A DNA stretch of 64,000 bases. Origin: CBDCWT01 sp965223305 (GTDB lineage: Bacteria > Planctomycetota > Planctomycetia > Pirellulales > Pirellulaceae). The notes under the pieces were generated by a model. That model was not told where the DNA came from. It was given only the letters and a program-made list of their open reading frames with translations, and ran no database searches. Shown here piece by piece: positions 29,519-38,216 of the stretch (position 1 is the stretch's first letter; each line of letters begins with the position of its first letter). Where the stretch lies: contig CBDCWT010000084.1 in the NCBI GenBank assembly GCA_965223305.1, positions 62,001 through 126,000 of the forward strand, in the 5' to 3' direction. The position numbers and the translations under genes are program-made.

Positions 29519-29698
29519 AGTGAGTTTGGATGGAGGCAGACCGAGGGGCTACGGCCAGAACGCTCTGCCCCAGCCTGTACTCATGCCGGACCGGCCGAGA
29601 TAGACTAGGAGGGAGTCCGCCGGAGTTCCCTTCTCTTCCCTCAGGTTAGGATGAGCCCCAACAGCCCATCTGTCCTTTGGTGAGAAGGGGCTGAGCCC

Positions 29699-29878
29699 TA
29701 GCCCGAATTATTCATGAGCGATCTGCTGCGAGGTCGTAAGTCCATCCGTGGCTTCGTCATGCTTCACAATTCTCCCTCGACGTATTGTTTCAATACGCCT
29801 GCGGAAGAATTGCTCGCCTTCTTTGCCACGAACGTACTTACAACCTCTCGCGACGATCTTCATGAATAATCCGGGCTA
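29699..29878 (+). mobile_element. 180-bp palindromic MITE-like element, copy 1
   Basis: Bounded by TA on both sides. Ends read TAGCCCGAATTATTCATGA and TCATGAATAATCCGGGCTA. The two halves are almost complementary along the whole length around a CGTATTG/CAATACG centre. No gene. It lies upstream of the octaheme cytochrome. The rest of the 29519-29978 gap shows only short direct repeats (AGATTCCCTTCTC). Confidence 0.85.
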
Positions 29879-29978
29879 AGATTCCCTTCTCAGCTTCAAG
29901 ATTCCCTTCTCCCCTCTGGGGAGGAGGTTAGGATGAGGGGTCCGGGCTAGTTCTCTAACCTCCAACTTCGTGTTGCTT

Positions 29979-32357
29979 ATGCGCGTCTGGTTCGCGATCG
30001 TTCTGGCCCTACTACTGGTGAGCAGCGTTGTTTTCGCCGACTGGTGGTCGTGTTTGCCGGAGTCGACGACCGCTTCTTACGTGGGCCGGCAGTCCTGCAC
30101 CAGTTGCCACCAAGAGCAGACCAGCGACTGGCAGGGCTCGCACCACGATTTGGCAATGGATCTGGCGACTCCTCAGTCGGTTCTCGGAGATTTCCAGAAC
30201 GCGACGCTGGTACACGACGGGATCACTTCCAGAATGCACCGCAGCGGTGACAAGTACATGATCCATACCGAGGGGCCCGACGGAGAGCTTGCAGACTTCG
30301 AGGTCAAGTACGTGCTGGGTGTGGAACCGCTGCAGCAATACATGATCGAGTTCGATCGTCCTGCCGAGATGCCGCACCACGAAATCGCCCGCCTTCAGGT
30401 ATCAAGGGTCTCGTGGGATACTCATCAAGAGAAGTGGTTTTATCTCCGTCCACCTGATGTCGACGAAAAGCTGGACCCATCGGACGACCTACATTGGACG
30501 GGGATCGCGCAGCGCTGGAACAACATGTGCGCGGATTGCCACTCGACCAATTTGCAGAAGAACTACGACGTTCGGACGCAGACCTATCACACGACTTTTT
30601 CGGAGATTGACGTCAGCTGCGAGGCATGTCACGGCCCAGGCAGCGTTCACGTCGAATTGGCCAATGCCAACTCGTTGTTTTGGGACCGGAAGCTTGGTTA
30701 TGGGCTGGCCAAACTGAAAGACAAGAACGCTCCGACTCAGATTCACGCTTGTGCCAAGTGCCATTCGCGGCGACGAGTGGTCTACCCCGGCTTTCGAGCC
30801 GGCGAGAACTACTACGACTACTTCGCCAACGAGCGACTGCATGAGCTGACCTACCATGCCGACGGTCAGATTCTGGATGAAGTCTACGTGTTCGGGTCTT
30901 ACATCCAGAGCAAGATGTTCCACAAGTCAATCCGTTGTACTGATTGCCACGATCCGCATACTGCTCGGCTCATCCACTCGGGCAACCAGGTATGCACATC
31001 TTGCCACCAACATTCGGCAGGCAAATACGATTCACCTGCACATCACCGGCATCAGCCTGGGTCTGCGGGAGCCCAGTGTGTTTCTTGCCACATGCCGGAA
31101 ACGACCTACATGGCAGTCGATCCGCGTCGCGATCACAGCCTGCGCATTCCACGGCCGGATTTGAGCGTCGAACTGGCGACACCCAACGCTTGCAGCGGCT
31201 GCCACTTGGATCGCGCGCCCTTGGAGGAGCAACAACGAGCGGGCTACGGCGAGTATGCCGACTGGTTAAGGGCCGCTCGCGAAGGCGACCAGCAGGCGCG
31301 CCAGGCGCTTGCCGTTGTCGACCGTTGGGCAGCCGACTCTTTTGAGGCCTGGTATGGCAAGAAAACCGACCTGTCTTCTCATTTCGCCAAAGCGCTGGCC
31401 TCCGCCCGCCATGGTGAGCCAGCTGCGGCCAAGGCGCTGCTGAGCGCTGTCGAGGATCGTCGCAACTCTGCGATCGTCCGTTCCACCAGCTTGGCGGAAC
31501 TCGCGCGGTTCGGCTCGGAGCGCATTGGCAGGCAGTCTGCACGGTTCCTTGGCGAGCCGGATCCACAACTTCGTGTGGCGGCGGTGGGGAATCTGCAGTT
31601 CCTACCGGACCGCGAATTGGTCGAGTTCGCTGTGCCGCTGTTACGCGACCCCATTCGCATGGTTCGCGTTGAGGCGGGTCGGCTGCTCGCCCGGGTGCCC
31701 CACCTTTCGCTGCGCGGACCGGACCGCCAGGCTCTCAAGTCGGCGATTCGCGAGTTCGAGCGTGGGATTCAGACCGATAACGACCGGGCGAACGCGCATT
31801 TGTCGCTGGGCGTCCTCTACGAGAGTCAGTCGTTGACAGAGAAAGCGATCGAGGCCTATCGACTGGCGATGCGGGTCGAACCAACCGTCACCGGACCGCG
31901 TTCGAACCTGGCAGCGTTGTACGATCGCCTGGCCACCCAAGCTGAGCAAGAGGCCGCGCGATTTGCCCGTGCCGGTCGGCAGCAAGCAGAGCCCCTGGTC
32001 CAAGAGTCGATTCGATATCGGAGTTTGGCTAACGAGCTGCGCTTACAGGAGCTCGACTACCTGGCGCGAGACGCTCTGTTGGCCCCCCGGAGTGCGCCCG
32101 TCCAGTACCGGTATGGACTATCCCTCTATTTGGCGGATCGTCTCGACGAGGCTGAAGCGGCGCTGTTGAAAGCCACCGAACTGGAGCCCAACTCGCACGA
32201 CTTTGCCTTGGCAGTCGCGTTGCTTTACCAGAAACAGGGACGCTTTGTCGAGGCTGTTCAGTTCGCCGAGCGTGTGGTTCGGCTGCGGCCACAAGACATG
32301 AGTTACCGACAACTGCTGAACGAGCTAAAGATGTCGAGCAGAGCGCCGGCGGATTAA
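29979..32357 (+). CDS. Octaheme cytochrome c with HEAT-like and TPR repeats
   Basis: An exported multihaem protein of 792 aa from the ATG (a GTG at 29970 would add three residues). The signal peptide is MRVWFAIVLALLLVSSVVFA. Eight CxxCH motifs occur in the first 420 residues (CTSCH, CADCH, CEACH, CAKCH, CTDCH, CTSCH, CVSCH, CSGCH). A HEAT-like alpha-helical region follows (PQLRVAAVGNLQFLPD, RMVRVEAGRLLARVP), then TPRs (ANAHLSLGVLYESQSLTEKA, LEPNSHDFALAVALLYQKQG). It probably acts in periplasmic electron transfer. The fusion of haems with TPRs is common in planctomycetes, but the redox partner is unknown. A cytochrome-porin fusion lies 2.2 kb downstream. Confidence 0.9.
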   Translation: MRVWFAIVLALLLVSSVVFADWWSCLPESTTASYVGRQSCTSCHQEQTSDWQGSHHDLAMDLATPQSVLGDFQNATLVHDGITSRMHRSGDKYMIHTEGPDGELADFEVKYVLGVEPLQQYMIEFDRPAEMPHHEIARLQVSRVSWDTHQEKWFYLRPPDVDEKLDPSDDLHWTGIAQRWNNMCADCHSTNLQKNYDVRTQTYHTTFSEIDVSCEACHGPGSVHVELANANSLFWDRKLGYGLAKLKDKNAPTQIHACAKCHSRRRVVYPGFRAGENYYDYFANERLHELTYHADGQILDEVYVFGSYIQSKMFHKSIRCTDCHDPHTARLIHSGNQVCTSCHQHSAGKYDSPAHHRHQPGSAGAQCVSCHMPETTYMAVDPRRDHSLRIPRPDLSVELATPNACSGCHLDRAPLEEQQRAGYGEYADWLRAAREGDQQARQALAVVDRWAADSFEAWYGKKTDLSSHFAKALASARHGEPAAAKALLSAVEDRRNSAIVRSTSLAELARFGSERIGRQSARFLGEPDPQLRVAAVGNLQFLPDRELVEFAVPLLRDPIRMVRVEAGRLLARVPHLSLRGPDRQALKSAIREFERGIQTDNDRANAHLSLGVLYESQSLTEKAIEAYRLAMRVEPTVTGPRSNLAALYDRLATQAEQEAARFARAGRQQAEPLVQESIRYRSLANELRLQELDYLARDALLAPRSAPVQYRYGLSLYLADRLDEAEAALLKATELEPNSHDFALAVALLYQKQGRFVEAVQFAERVVRLRPQDMSYRQLLNELKMSSRAPAD

Positions 32358-32414
32358 CGGCGAAGTTGCTGCCGGGGCGACGGCTAGATCATAGGAGCAA
32401 CATCGGGGGAAATC

Positions 32415-34301
32415 ATGAGCTTTTTACCTTGCGCCCGCACAGGCGCGTTCCTGTTTCTGTGCTTTCTCACCTGGCCGGCACTCGCGCAAGATGACGATTC
32501 TGGAATCGCCAAATTCAAGGCGCTGTCCGAATCCGACACGATGGTGATGGTACCGATGCGCGACGGTGTCCGGCTCGCCACCGATGTGCACCGGCCCAAA
32601 GGCGACGGCCCGTTCCCGACGGTGCTCGTCAAGACGCCTTACAATTTCAACAGCATGGGCGGTTCGACGCTGTTGTTTGCCAACCAGGCCATCGAGCGCG
32701 GTTACGTCGTCGTGGTACAGAACGAGCGTGGCCGGTACTATTCCGAAGGGGAATGGGAGATTCTCGGTAAGCCGCGCACTGACGGTTACGATTCGTTGAC
32801 CTGGATCGAAGAGCAGGACTGGTCGAACGGACGGGTGGCGACCTGGGGATGCTCTTCGACCGCCGAATGGCAGATGGCGCTCGCCGCCCAGGACCATCCG
32901 GCGCATGCAGCCATGATTCCGATGGCAGCGGGGGCGGGCATCGGACGGGTCGGTGAATACTACGAGCAGGGCAACTGGTACAAAGGGGGCGTTCACCAGA
33001 CGCTGTTCACGGTCTGGCTTTATAGTGTGCAGCAGAACATCCGGCCGCAGTTCCCGCGAGGGCTGAGTCAGCGGCAGCTTCAGCGGCTGCGCAAGGCGTA
33101 CGACCTGGCCGCTGACATGCCGGAGATGGACTGGACAAAACAGCTGCGCAAGCTCCCTTCAGTCGACTGGCTAAAAGATGCTGATGGTAATGAGGGGCCC
33201 GGCGCCGAGTTCATGAGGCGCAAACCGAACGATCCTGGCTGGTACCAGGGTGGCCTCTACCACGACGACGAAGACTTCGGTGTCCCGGCCTACTGGTTCA
33301 ATAGCTGGTTTGACGTCAGCCAAGGGCCCAACCTGGCGCTGTACAACCACGTCCGGAACAATGCGAGCGACGCATCCGTTCGCGACGGCCAGTACATGAT
33401 GATCGCGCCCACGTTGCACTGCGCTTTTCTTAGGACGCCAAAATACGGCGATTACTTCGCCGGTGACCTCAACGTGGGCAATGCCTGGTACGACTACTGG
33501 GAGACAATCTTCGCGTTCCTCGATTACTACATGAAAGACGAGGACAACGGCTTCCACCAGAGGACACCGCGCGTACGGTTTTACACGATGGGCCGCAACC
33601 GCTGGGAATCTGCGGATTCCTGGCCACCGGCAGACGCAGTGATGACACCGATCTACCTCGCAAGCGACGGCCAGGCCAACAGCGTGTTCGGTGACGGAAC
33701 GCTGTCCTCAGACTTTGCCACCGGTGCCGACTCCGATACGTTCACGTACGACCCAATGAACCCCGTCCCGTCGCTTGGTGGCGGTGTCTGCTGCAACCGG
33801 GGCGCCACCTTGGGTGGCAGCTTCGACCAGCGGGGTATTGAGGCGCGAGCGGACGTGCTTGTGTACACCTCTGAACCGCTGGAGGAGAACCTCGACGTGA
33901 CGGGTTTTGTCAGAGTGAAGCTCTACGTTTCCTCGGATGCAAGAGACACAGACTTCAGCCTAAAGCTCGTCGATGTACACTCGGACGGAGTTGCCTGGAA
34001 CGTCGATGACACCATTCTGCGTGCCCGCTATCGCGAAGGCTACGACAAGGAGGTCTTCATGGAGGATGGCGAGGTCTACGAGCTGAACCCAACTGCGATG
34101 TCGACCAGCTACGAGTTCAAAGCTGGCCACCGGATTCGTGTCGAGGTTGCCTCCAGCAAGTTCCCCCAGTACATGCGCAACCTGAATACCGGCGGCAACA
34201 ACTATGACGAGACGGAAGGCGTTCTCGCGCACAATACGGTTTACCATTCGGCCGCTTACCCATCGCAGATCATCCTGCCGGTGCGGAAAAGGGAGGAATA
34301 G
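32415..34301 (+). CDS. Secreted CocE/NonD-family hydrolase
   Basis: A 628-aa alpha/beta hydrolase of the X-Pro dipeptidyl-peptidase/cocaine esterase family. A signal peptide (FLFLCFLTWPALAQ) leads into VPMRDGVRLATDVHRP and QNERGRYYSEGEW, family signatures. The nucleophile region reads TWGCSSTAEWQ, with Ser147 in G-C-S where G-x-S-Y-x-G is usual. The C-terminal jelly-roll domain (VTGFVRVKLYVSSDARDTDF) is present. It probably cleaves an ester or peptide outside the cytoplasm; the substrate is unknown. It is co-directional with the cytochrome upstream (57-bp gap), so the two may be cotranscribed. Confidence 0.9.
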   Translation: MSFLPCARTGAFLFLCFLTWPALAQDDDSGIAKFKALSESDTMVMVPMRDGVRLATDVHRPKGDGPFPTVLVKTPYNFNSMGGSTLLFANQAIERGYVVVVQNERGRYYSEGEWEILGKPRTDGYDSLTWIEEQDWSNGRVATWGCSSTAEWQMALAAQDHPAHAAMIPMAAGAGIGRVGEYYEQGNWYKGGVHQTLFTVWLYSVQQNIRPQFPRGLSQRQLQRLRKAYDLAADMPEMDWTKQLRKLPSVDWLKDADGNEGPGAEFMRRKPNDPGWYQGGLYHDDEDFGVPAYWFNSWFDVSQGPNLALYNHVRNNASDASVRDGQYMMIAPTLHCAFLRTPKYGDYFAGDLNVGNAWYDYWETIFAFLDYYMKDEDNGFHQRTPRVRFYTMGRNRWESADSWPPADAVMTPIYLASDGQANSVFGDGTLSSDFATGADSDTFTYDPMNPVPSLGGGVCCNRGATLGGSFDQRGIEARADVLVYTSEPLEENLDVTGFVRVKLYVSSDARDTDFSLKLVDVHSDGVAWNVDDTILRARYREGYDKEVFMEDGEVYELNPTAMSTSYEFKAGHRIRVEVASSKFPQYMRNLNTGGNNYDETEGVLAHNTVYHSAAYPSQIILPVRKREE

Positions 34302-34369
34302 TCTTGCCCGCGGAAACTTTAGGCTACGAACGGGCGGGCTGCTGCAAGTCCGCCCCCAATCGACAACTC

Positions 34370-34549
34370 TAGCACGAATTATTCATGAGCGATCTGCTGC
34401 GAGGTCGTAAGTCCATCCGTGGCTTCGTCATGCTTCACAATTCTCCCTCGACGTATTGCTTCAATACGCCTGCGGAAGAATTGCTCGCCTTCCTTGCCAC
34501 GAACGTACTTACAACCTCTCGCGACGATCTTCATGAACAATCCGGGCTA
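34370..34549 (+). mobile_element. 180-bp palindromic MITE-like element, copy 2
   Basis: Same length and orientation as copy 1, with only a few base differences. TA bounds both ends. The right end (CCGGGCTA) overlaps the stop codon of the convergent cytochrome-porin gene: its TAG is read from the element's terminal repeat. Confidence 0.85.
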
Positions 34550-36070
34550 AAAGGTAGCCGTCCAGCGCACCGCCAGCACGTCGATGTCTTGGGTTGGGAA
34601 CATCCAGTGCTCGTGGTTGATAGCGATCCAGCTTCCACCTCGCAGGCTTGTGTTGATGCCGTAGGTGAAACGCTCGAGTGAAGAATTGCCGACATCGGCG
34701 TCGCGGTGCTCCAGGGTGTCGTAGCGGACCAGAAAGCTGACGTTGTCGCAGATATCGGCCTCCAGCTCGCTCACGATTCCATAAGCGTAGTTGTGGCGGC
34801 CCGGCATAAATGCGTCCCTCTCGCGGATGGCATACTCGAAATAGAGTCTTAGCCGGTCGTGAACACGTACGGTCGCGTCGGCTCCAGCCAACTTGTAAGG
34901 CACGGCTAACGCGCGGTCGTTGGCAAGGTTGCCCGTCATCAGAGACCCACCCAACTTGAGGAACTTGTTGCTGAGTGTCACGCGCCCGCCGACACTCGGT
35001 TCCCGGTTGTTGTCCATGTAGCTGCGGCTCGAGTTGAAGATACGGGGCGAGGGGTCTTGCAAACCGTTGATCGCGTAGGCGTCCAGCGTGGCCGACCAGC
35101 ATTCTCCTAGCTTGACGCCTAGATGGGCGTTGACACCTTCATCCGAGAACGGTGCTGGCAAGACCGGTTGGAGGGGGCCCAGAGGACCAACCCGTCTCCC
35201 CATGTTGAACATCAGCGGATTGGTCACGGTGCGGTAGACACCAGGATAGCTCATCGCATTGAATGCCCCGAACGGGATGATGAAACGGCCGGCTTCGATG
35301 GTGGCGTCAATGGGCGATTCGTGTTCGGACGTGCCATCGTCGCAGCAGATGAGCTTCATTAGATCGAGTGTCGCCGACGCTTCGACCAACTCGAGCGAGA
35401 ACCCCTTACTCTGGTTTTGATCCGCATGGCAGCTCGTGCACCCTACCACCGAAGCGCTAACTGGCCCACTGGGACGCCAGTCGGCGCCGACCCAGGCGTC
35501 GACAAAGAAGCCGGGGTTTTCCAGCAGTTGTTCGTCATTCGTGCCGCGCCAGAGTGACGAGATGGTTGCGAAGGCCGAAACTGAAGGCGTGTCGACCGTG
35601 GCGGCGAGACCTGCCATATCACCCTCAGCTCCTGCCGCGCTGGGCGCGGCGGCAGGGTTCAGTGACGCCAAATACGTGGCAATCGGCACCACGTCACTTG
35701 AGGCGACGTCGGCGTCTGCCTTGGCGGCCATTCGTCGCACGGTGGCCAGCCACGCTGCGTACCCTTTTCGTCTCTCCAACGACCGCTCGGCATCGTGGCA
35801 TGTCGTGCAAGCGCTGTCGAAGGCAGCTTCGCCCTGACTAACGAGTGCTTGGTCGAAGCCCGAAGACCCGGCTGCGGCCGGCGGTTCCTCGGGGGACACC
35901 GCAGCCTCGTCGTCACGCTCGGCGAGCCTTTGATCGATCAGCAGCATCAGCTCTTGGCGCGTCAGCTCGAGGAGCTCGTCGTCTTCTTCTTCCTGCGCCC
36001 AGGCGGCGGGGCCGCAAACGGCCAGCACGAGGACGCAAATGAGCTTCGCCAGGATCTGAACTCTCGTCAT
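34547..36070 (-). CDS. Dihaem cytochrome c-outer-membrane porin fusion
   Basis: A 507-aa exported protein. A signal peptide (ICVLVLAVCGPAAWAQ) and an acidic segment are followed by haem site C88-TT-C-H92 with a plausible axial Met near 114. A second CxxCH (C211-TS-C-H215) sits at the head of a beta-barrel-like region. The barrel part shows porin features (IEAGRFIIPFGAFN, alternating hydrophobic strands) and ends in Phe (VRWTATF), the usual outer-membrane assembly signal. The layout recalls cytochrome-porin fusions such as Cyc2, which carry electrons across the outer membrane, but sequence kinship is not shown. GGAGGGGG stands 7 nt before the ATG. The stop lies in a MITE end. Confidence 0.75.
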   Translation of the reverse strand: MTRVQILAKLICVLVLAVCGPAAWAQEEEDDELLELTRQELMLLIDQRLAERDDEAAVSPEEPPAAAGSSGFDQALVSQGEAAFDSACTTCHDAERSLERRKGYAAWLATVRRMAAKADADVASSDVVPIATYLASLNPAAAPSAAGAEGDMAGLAATVDTPSVSAFATISSLWRGTNDEQLLENPGFFVDAWVGADWRPSGPVSASVVGCTSCHADQNQSKGFSLELVEASATLDLMKLICCDDGTSEHESPIDATIEAGRFIIPFGAFNAMSYPGVYRTVTNPLMFNMGRRVGPLGPLQPVLPAPFSDEGVNAHLGVKLGECWSATLDAYAINGLQDPSPRIFNSSRSYMDNNREPSVGGRVTLSNKFLKLGGSLMTGNLANDRALAVPYKLAGADATVRVHDRLRLYFEYAIRERDAFMPGRHNYAYGIVSELEADICDNVSFLVRYDTLEHRDADVGNSSLERFTYGINTSLRGGSWIAINHEHWMFPTQDIDVLAVRWTATF

Positions 36071-36174
36071 TGATTCCCCCTCCGGTCACCGGTCCGTCTA
36101 TGCGGACTCTACCGACTTTCATCGTCCTGCCGGTGGGCGAAGATGTAGCGGTTTTCCCGTTTGTAGTAGTCACT

Positions 36175-36354
36175 TAGTCCGGATTATTCATGAAGATCGT
36201 GGCGAGAGGTTGTAAGTACGTTCGTGGCAAGGAAGGCGAGCAATTCTTCCGCAGGCGTATTGAAGCAATACGTCGAGGGAGAATTGTGAAGCATGACGAA
36301 GCCACGGATGGACTTACGACCTCGCAGCAGATCGCTCATGAATAATTCGGGTTA
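36175..36354 (-). mobile_element. 180-bp palindromic MITE-like element, copy 3
   Basis: Reverse orientation relative to copies 1 and 2, bounded by TA, in the upstream region of the cytochrome-porin gene, about 100 bp from its start codon. Confidence 0.85.
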
Positions 36355-36529
36355 GGGCTCAGCCACAGCCCGATGGTGCGGGTCGCAGAGACAGGAGAAA
36401 AGGAGCTCGATTCCGTCGGCTAGGCAAGATGTACGCGTTACAGGATCGAGGGGGCAAGTCCACGGCAGAATGCTTGTCACACACCATCACCAACCGTGTA
36501 CGCCCTGGCCACCATCAGCCGGAATGCGT

Positions 36530-36709
36530 TAGCCCGGATTATTCATGAAGATCGTCGCGAGAGGTTGTAAGTACGTTCGTGGCAAGGAAGGCGAGCAATT
36601 CTCCCGCAGGCGTATTGAAGCAATACGTCGAGGGAGAATTGTGAAGCATGACGAAGCCACGGATGGACTTACGACCTCGCAGCAGATCGCTCATGAATAA
36701 TTCGGGTTA
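36530..36709 (-). mobile_element. 180-bp palindromic MITE-like element, copy 4
   Basis: Same orientation as copy 3 and nearly identical to it, 175 bp further on, bounded by TA. The intervening 36355-36529 shows no gene. Confidence 0.85.
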
Positions 36710-36721
36710 GCATCCGGTTAC

Positions 36722-37270
36722 GGATGGAAACCGTGGGCTAACGGCCCAGCGGCTGATTTTGTGTAAATCCTGTCAAACGAGCAGAAGACAGGATCGACAT
36801 GATGAACAGGATCGAGGGGACAACTCCACGGCGAAGTGTCCGGTTACACTCTTCCACGACACAAGGGTTCGGGAGGGCGACGCTCCTGCCGAGCCGCGGT
36901 GCATCGGAGTAATAGTTGCTGTGAAAACCGTGGGCTAACGCCCAGCGGCTGATTTTGTGTAATCCTGTCTAACGAGCAGAAGACAGGATCAACATGATGA
37001 ACAGGATTGCCGGGGCGGCTCCACGGCGAAGTGTCCGGTCACACTCTTCCACGACACAAGGGTTCGGGAGGGCGAGGCTCCTGCCGAGCCGAGAGGTAAT
37101 GGGAAGCAGGAGCAGGAGACAGGAGCAGGAGACAGGAGCAGGAGACAGGAGCAGACATTGGAGGTTGTCAGTCAACGCTCGGGAGGGCGAGGCTCCTGCC
37201 GAGCCGAGGGACATCGGAGTGATGATTCGGAAACCGTGGGCTAACGCCCAGCGGCTGATTTTGTGTCACG
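36722..37270. repeat. Composite hairpin repeats, reverse orientation
   Basis: B (CCGTGGGCTAACGCC), C (ACAGGATCAACATGATGAAC) and A (GGGAGGGCGAGGCTCC) in the same order as in the left array but on the other strand. B copies start near 36730, 36930 and 37227; A copies at 36871, 37066 and 37181. A 12-bp microsatellite (CAGGAGACAGGAG) lies at about 37107-37157. No gene. Confidence 0.85.
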
Positions 37271-37288
37271 GTCCCAGGCGATCGGTCG

Positions 37289-38081
37289 TCAGCCATATAG
37301 ATCGGAAAGCTCTGCGACATACGCCGCTTCGTCCATGAAATCGGCGTTCCGGAAGATGCGGTTTTCACGAGCCAATGACGAGCCCAGTGGAACGAGCGTT
37401 GAAAAACAGTCGATTTGAGCTCGTTTCGTTCCCCAGGGTACGATTTCCTGGCTGATGCACGCCAGCCCATAGTCCTCGGCGAGGTTCGCAACCAAGCTGG
37501 CACTCACTCCCGGATCGCGCCAGTGCAGTTGTTCTTCGATTGCCTCAAGCTGCTGAAGAGGCTCTCGCAGTTCGGGCATCTGGCGCACGCCAGCGTAGAT
37601 CGGTGCGTATTCACCCAGATTGGAGTGATGAAAAAAGGCGGCTCCGTCGTTTGTGAGGATTCTCGCTAGCTGCGAGAGATAGGCGTTCAACACCGGTGGA
37701 TCTGCATGGACCAGCGAATCGTAGCTGAACGCGAAGTTGATCGAGCGATCGGGCACGATTTTGCAGTGACTTACCGTCGTTGGTATGAAACTCTGCGTGT
37801 TTGCATTCTGTGAACCGTTGGCGACAAGCTTGAATGCACTTTTCGGAAAGATCGACCGCTACGAGTTTCTGGCAATCGCGAAGCAAAAACTCGGTCCAAC
37901 GACCGCAGCCACAACCAATCTCCAGGATGTTGGCGGCGGGAAGAAATCGATGAATACGGGGCCGAATCGTGCCATGCCACTGCATGGCAGGGTATCCCCA
38001 GGCCTCTGACCATTCATTACCCTGCTGGGCCCAGTTGTAATCAACGTTCCATGTCTGCTGGTTCTGCTCGACTGTTGGCAT
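37289..38081 (-). pseudogene. SAM-dependent methyltransferase, frameshifted
   Basis: A class I methyltransferase whose two halves are in different frames. The 5' part starts at the ATG at 38081 (GAGG site 6 nt upstream) and carries ILEIGCGCGRWTEFL (motif I, SAM binding) and LVAVDLSEKCIQAC (acidic loop). Just after HTNDGKSL (near 37766) the reading must shift to continue as IVPDRSINFAFSYDSLVHAD and on to GAAFFHHSNLG and the stop at 37289. One extra base, or two missing, in CTGCAAAATCG would explain it. It lies between two hairpin arrays. It is either a decayed gene or a sequencing error. Confidence 0.8.
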
Positions 38082-38216
38082 TCCGTTCCTCACGCGAGAT
38101 TCCATGAGCCCCTTTTGGTTACTTTGATTTTTATTGTTCGCTTCCGCGGCAACACCGCAAGTCCGATTCCCGGGCGCTGATCCAGCCAAGCCGGGGGAGA
38201 GACATCCGAGATTATC

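Noticed and set aside
34385..34681. 98-codon frame in MITE copy 2
   Set aside because: It begins inside the palindrome and continues antisense into the porin gene; the copy 1 frame differs and stops.
34547..36070. Calling the cytochrome-porin fusion an iron oxidase (Cyc2)
   Set aside because: Only the domain layout is similar; the haem number and spacing differ and no iron-oxidation genes are nearby.
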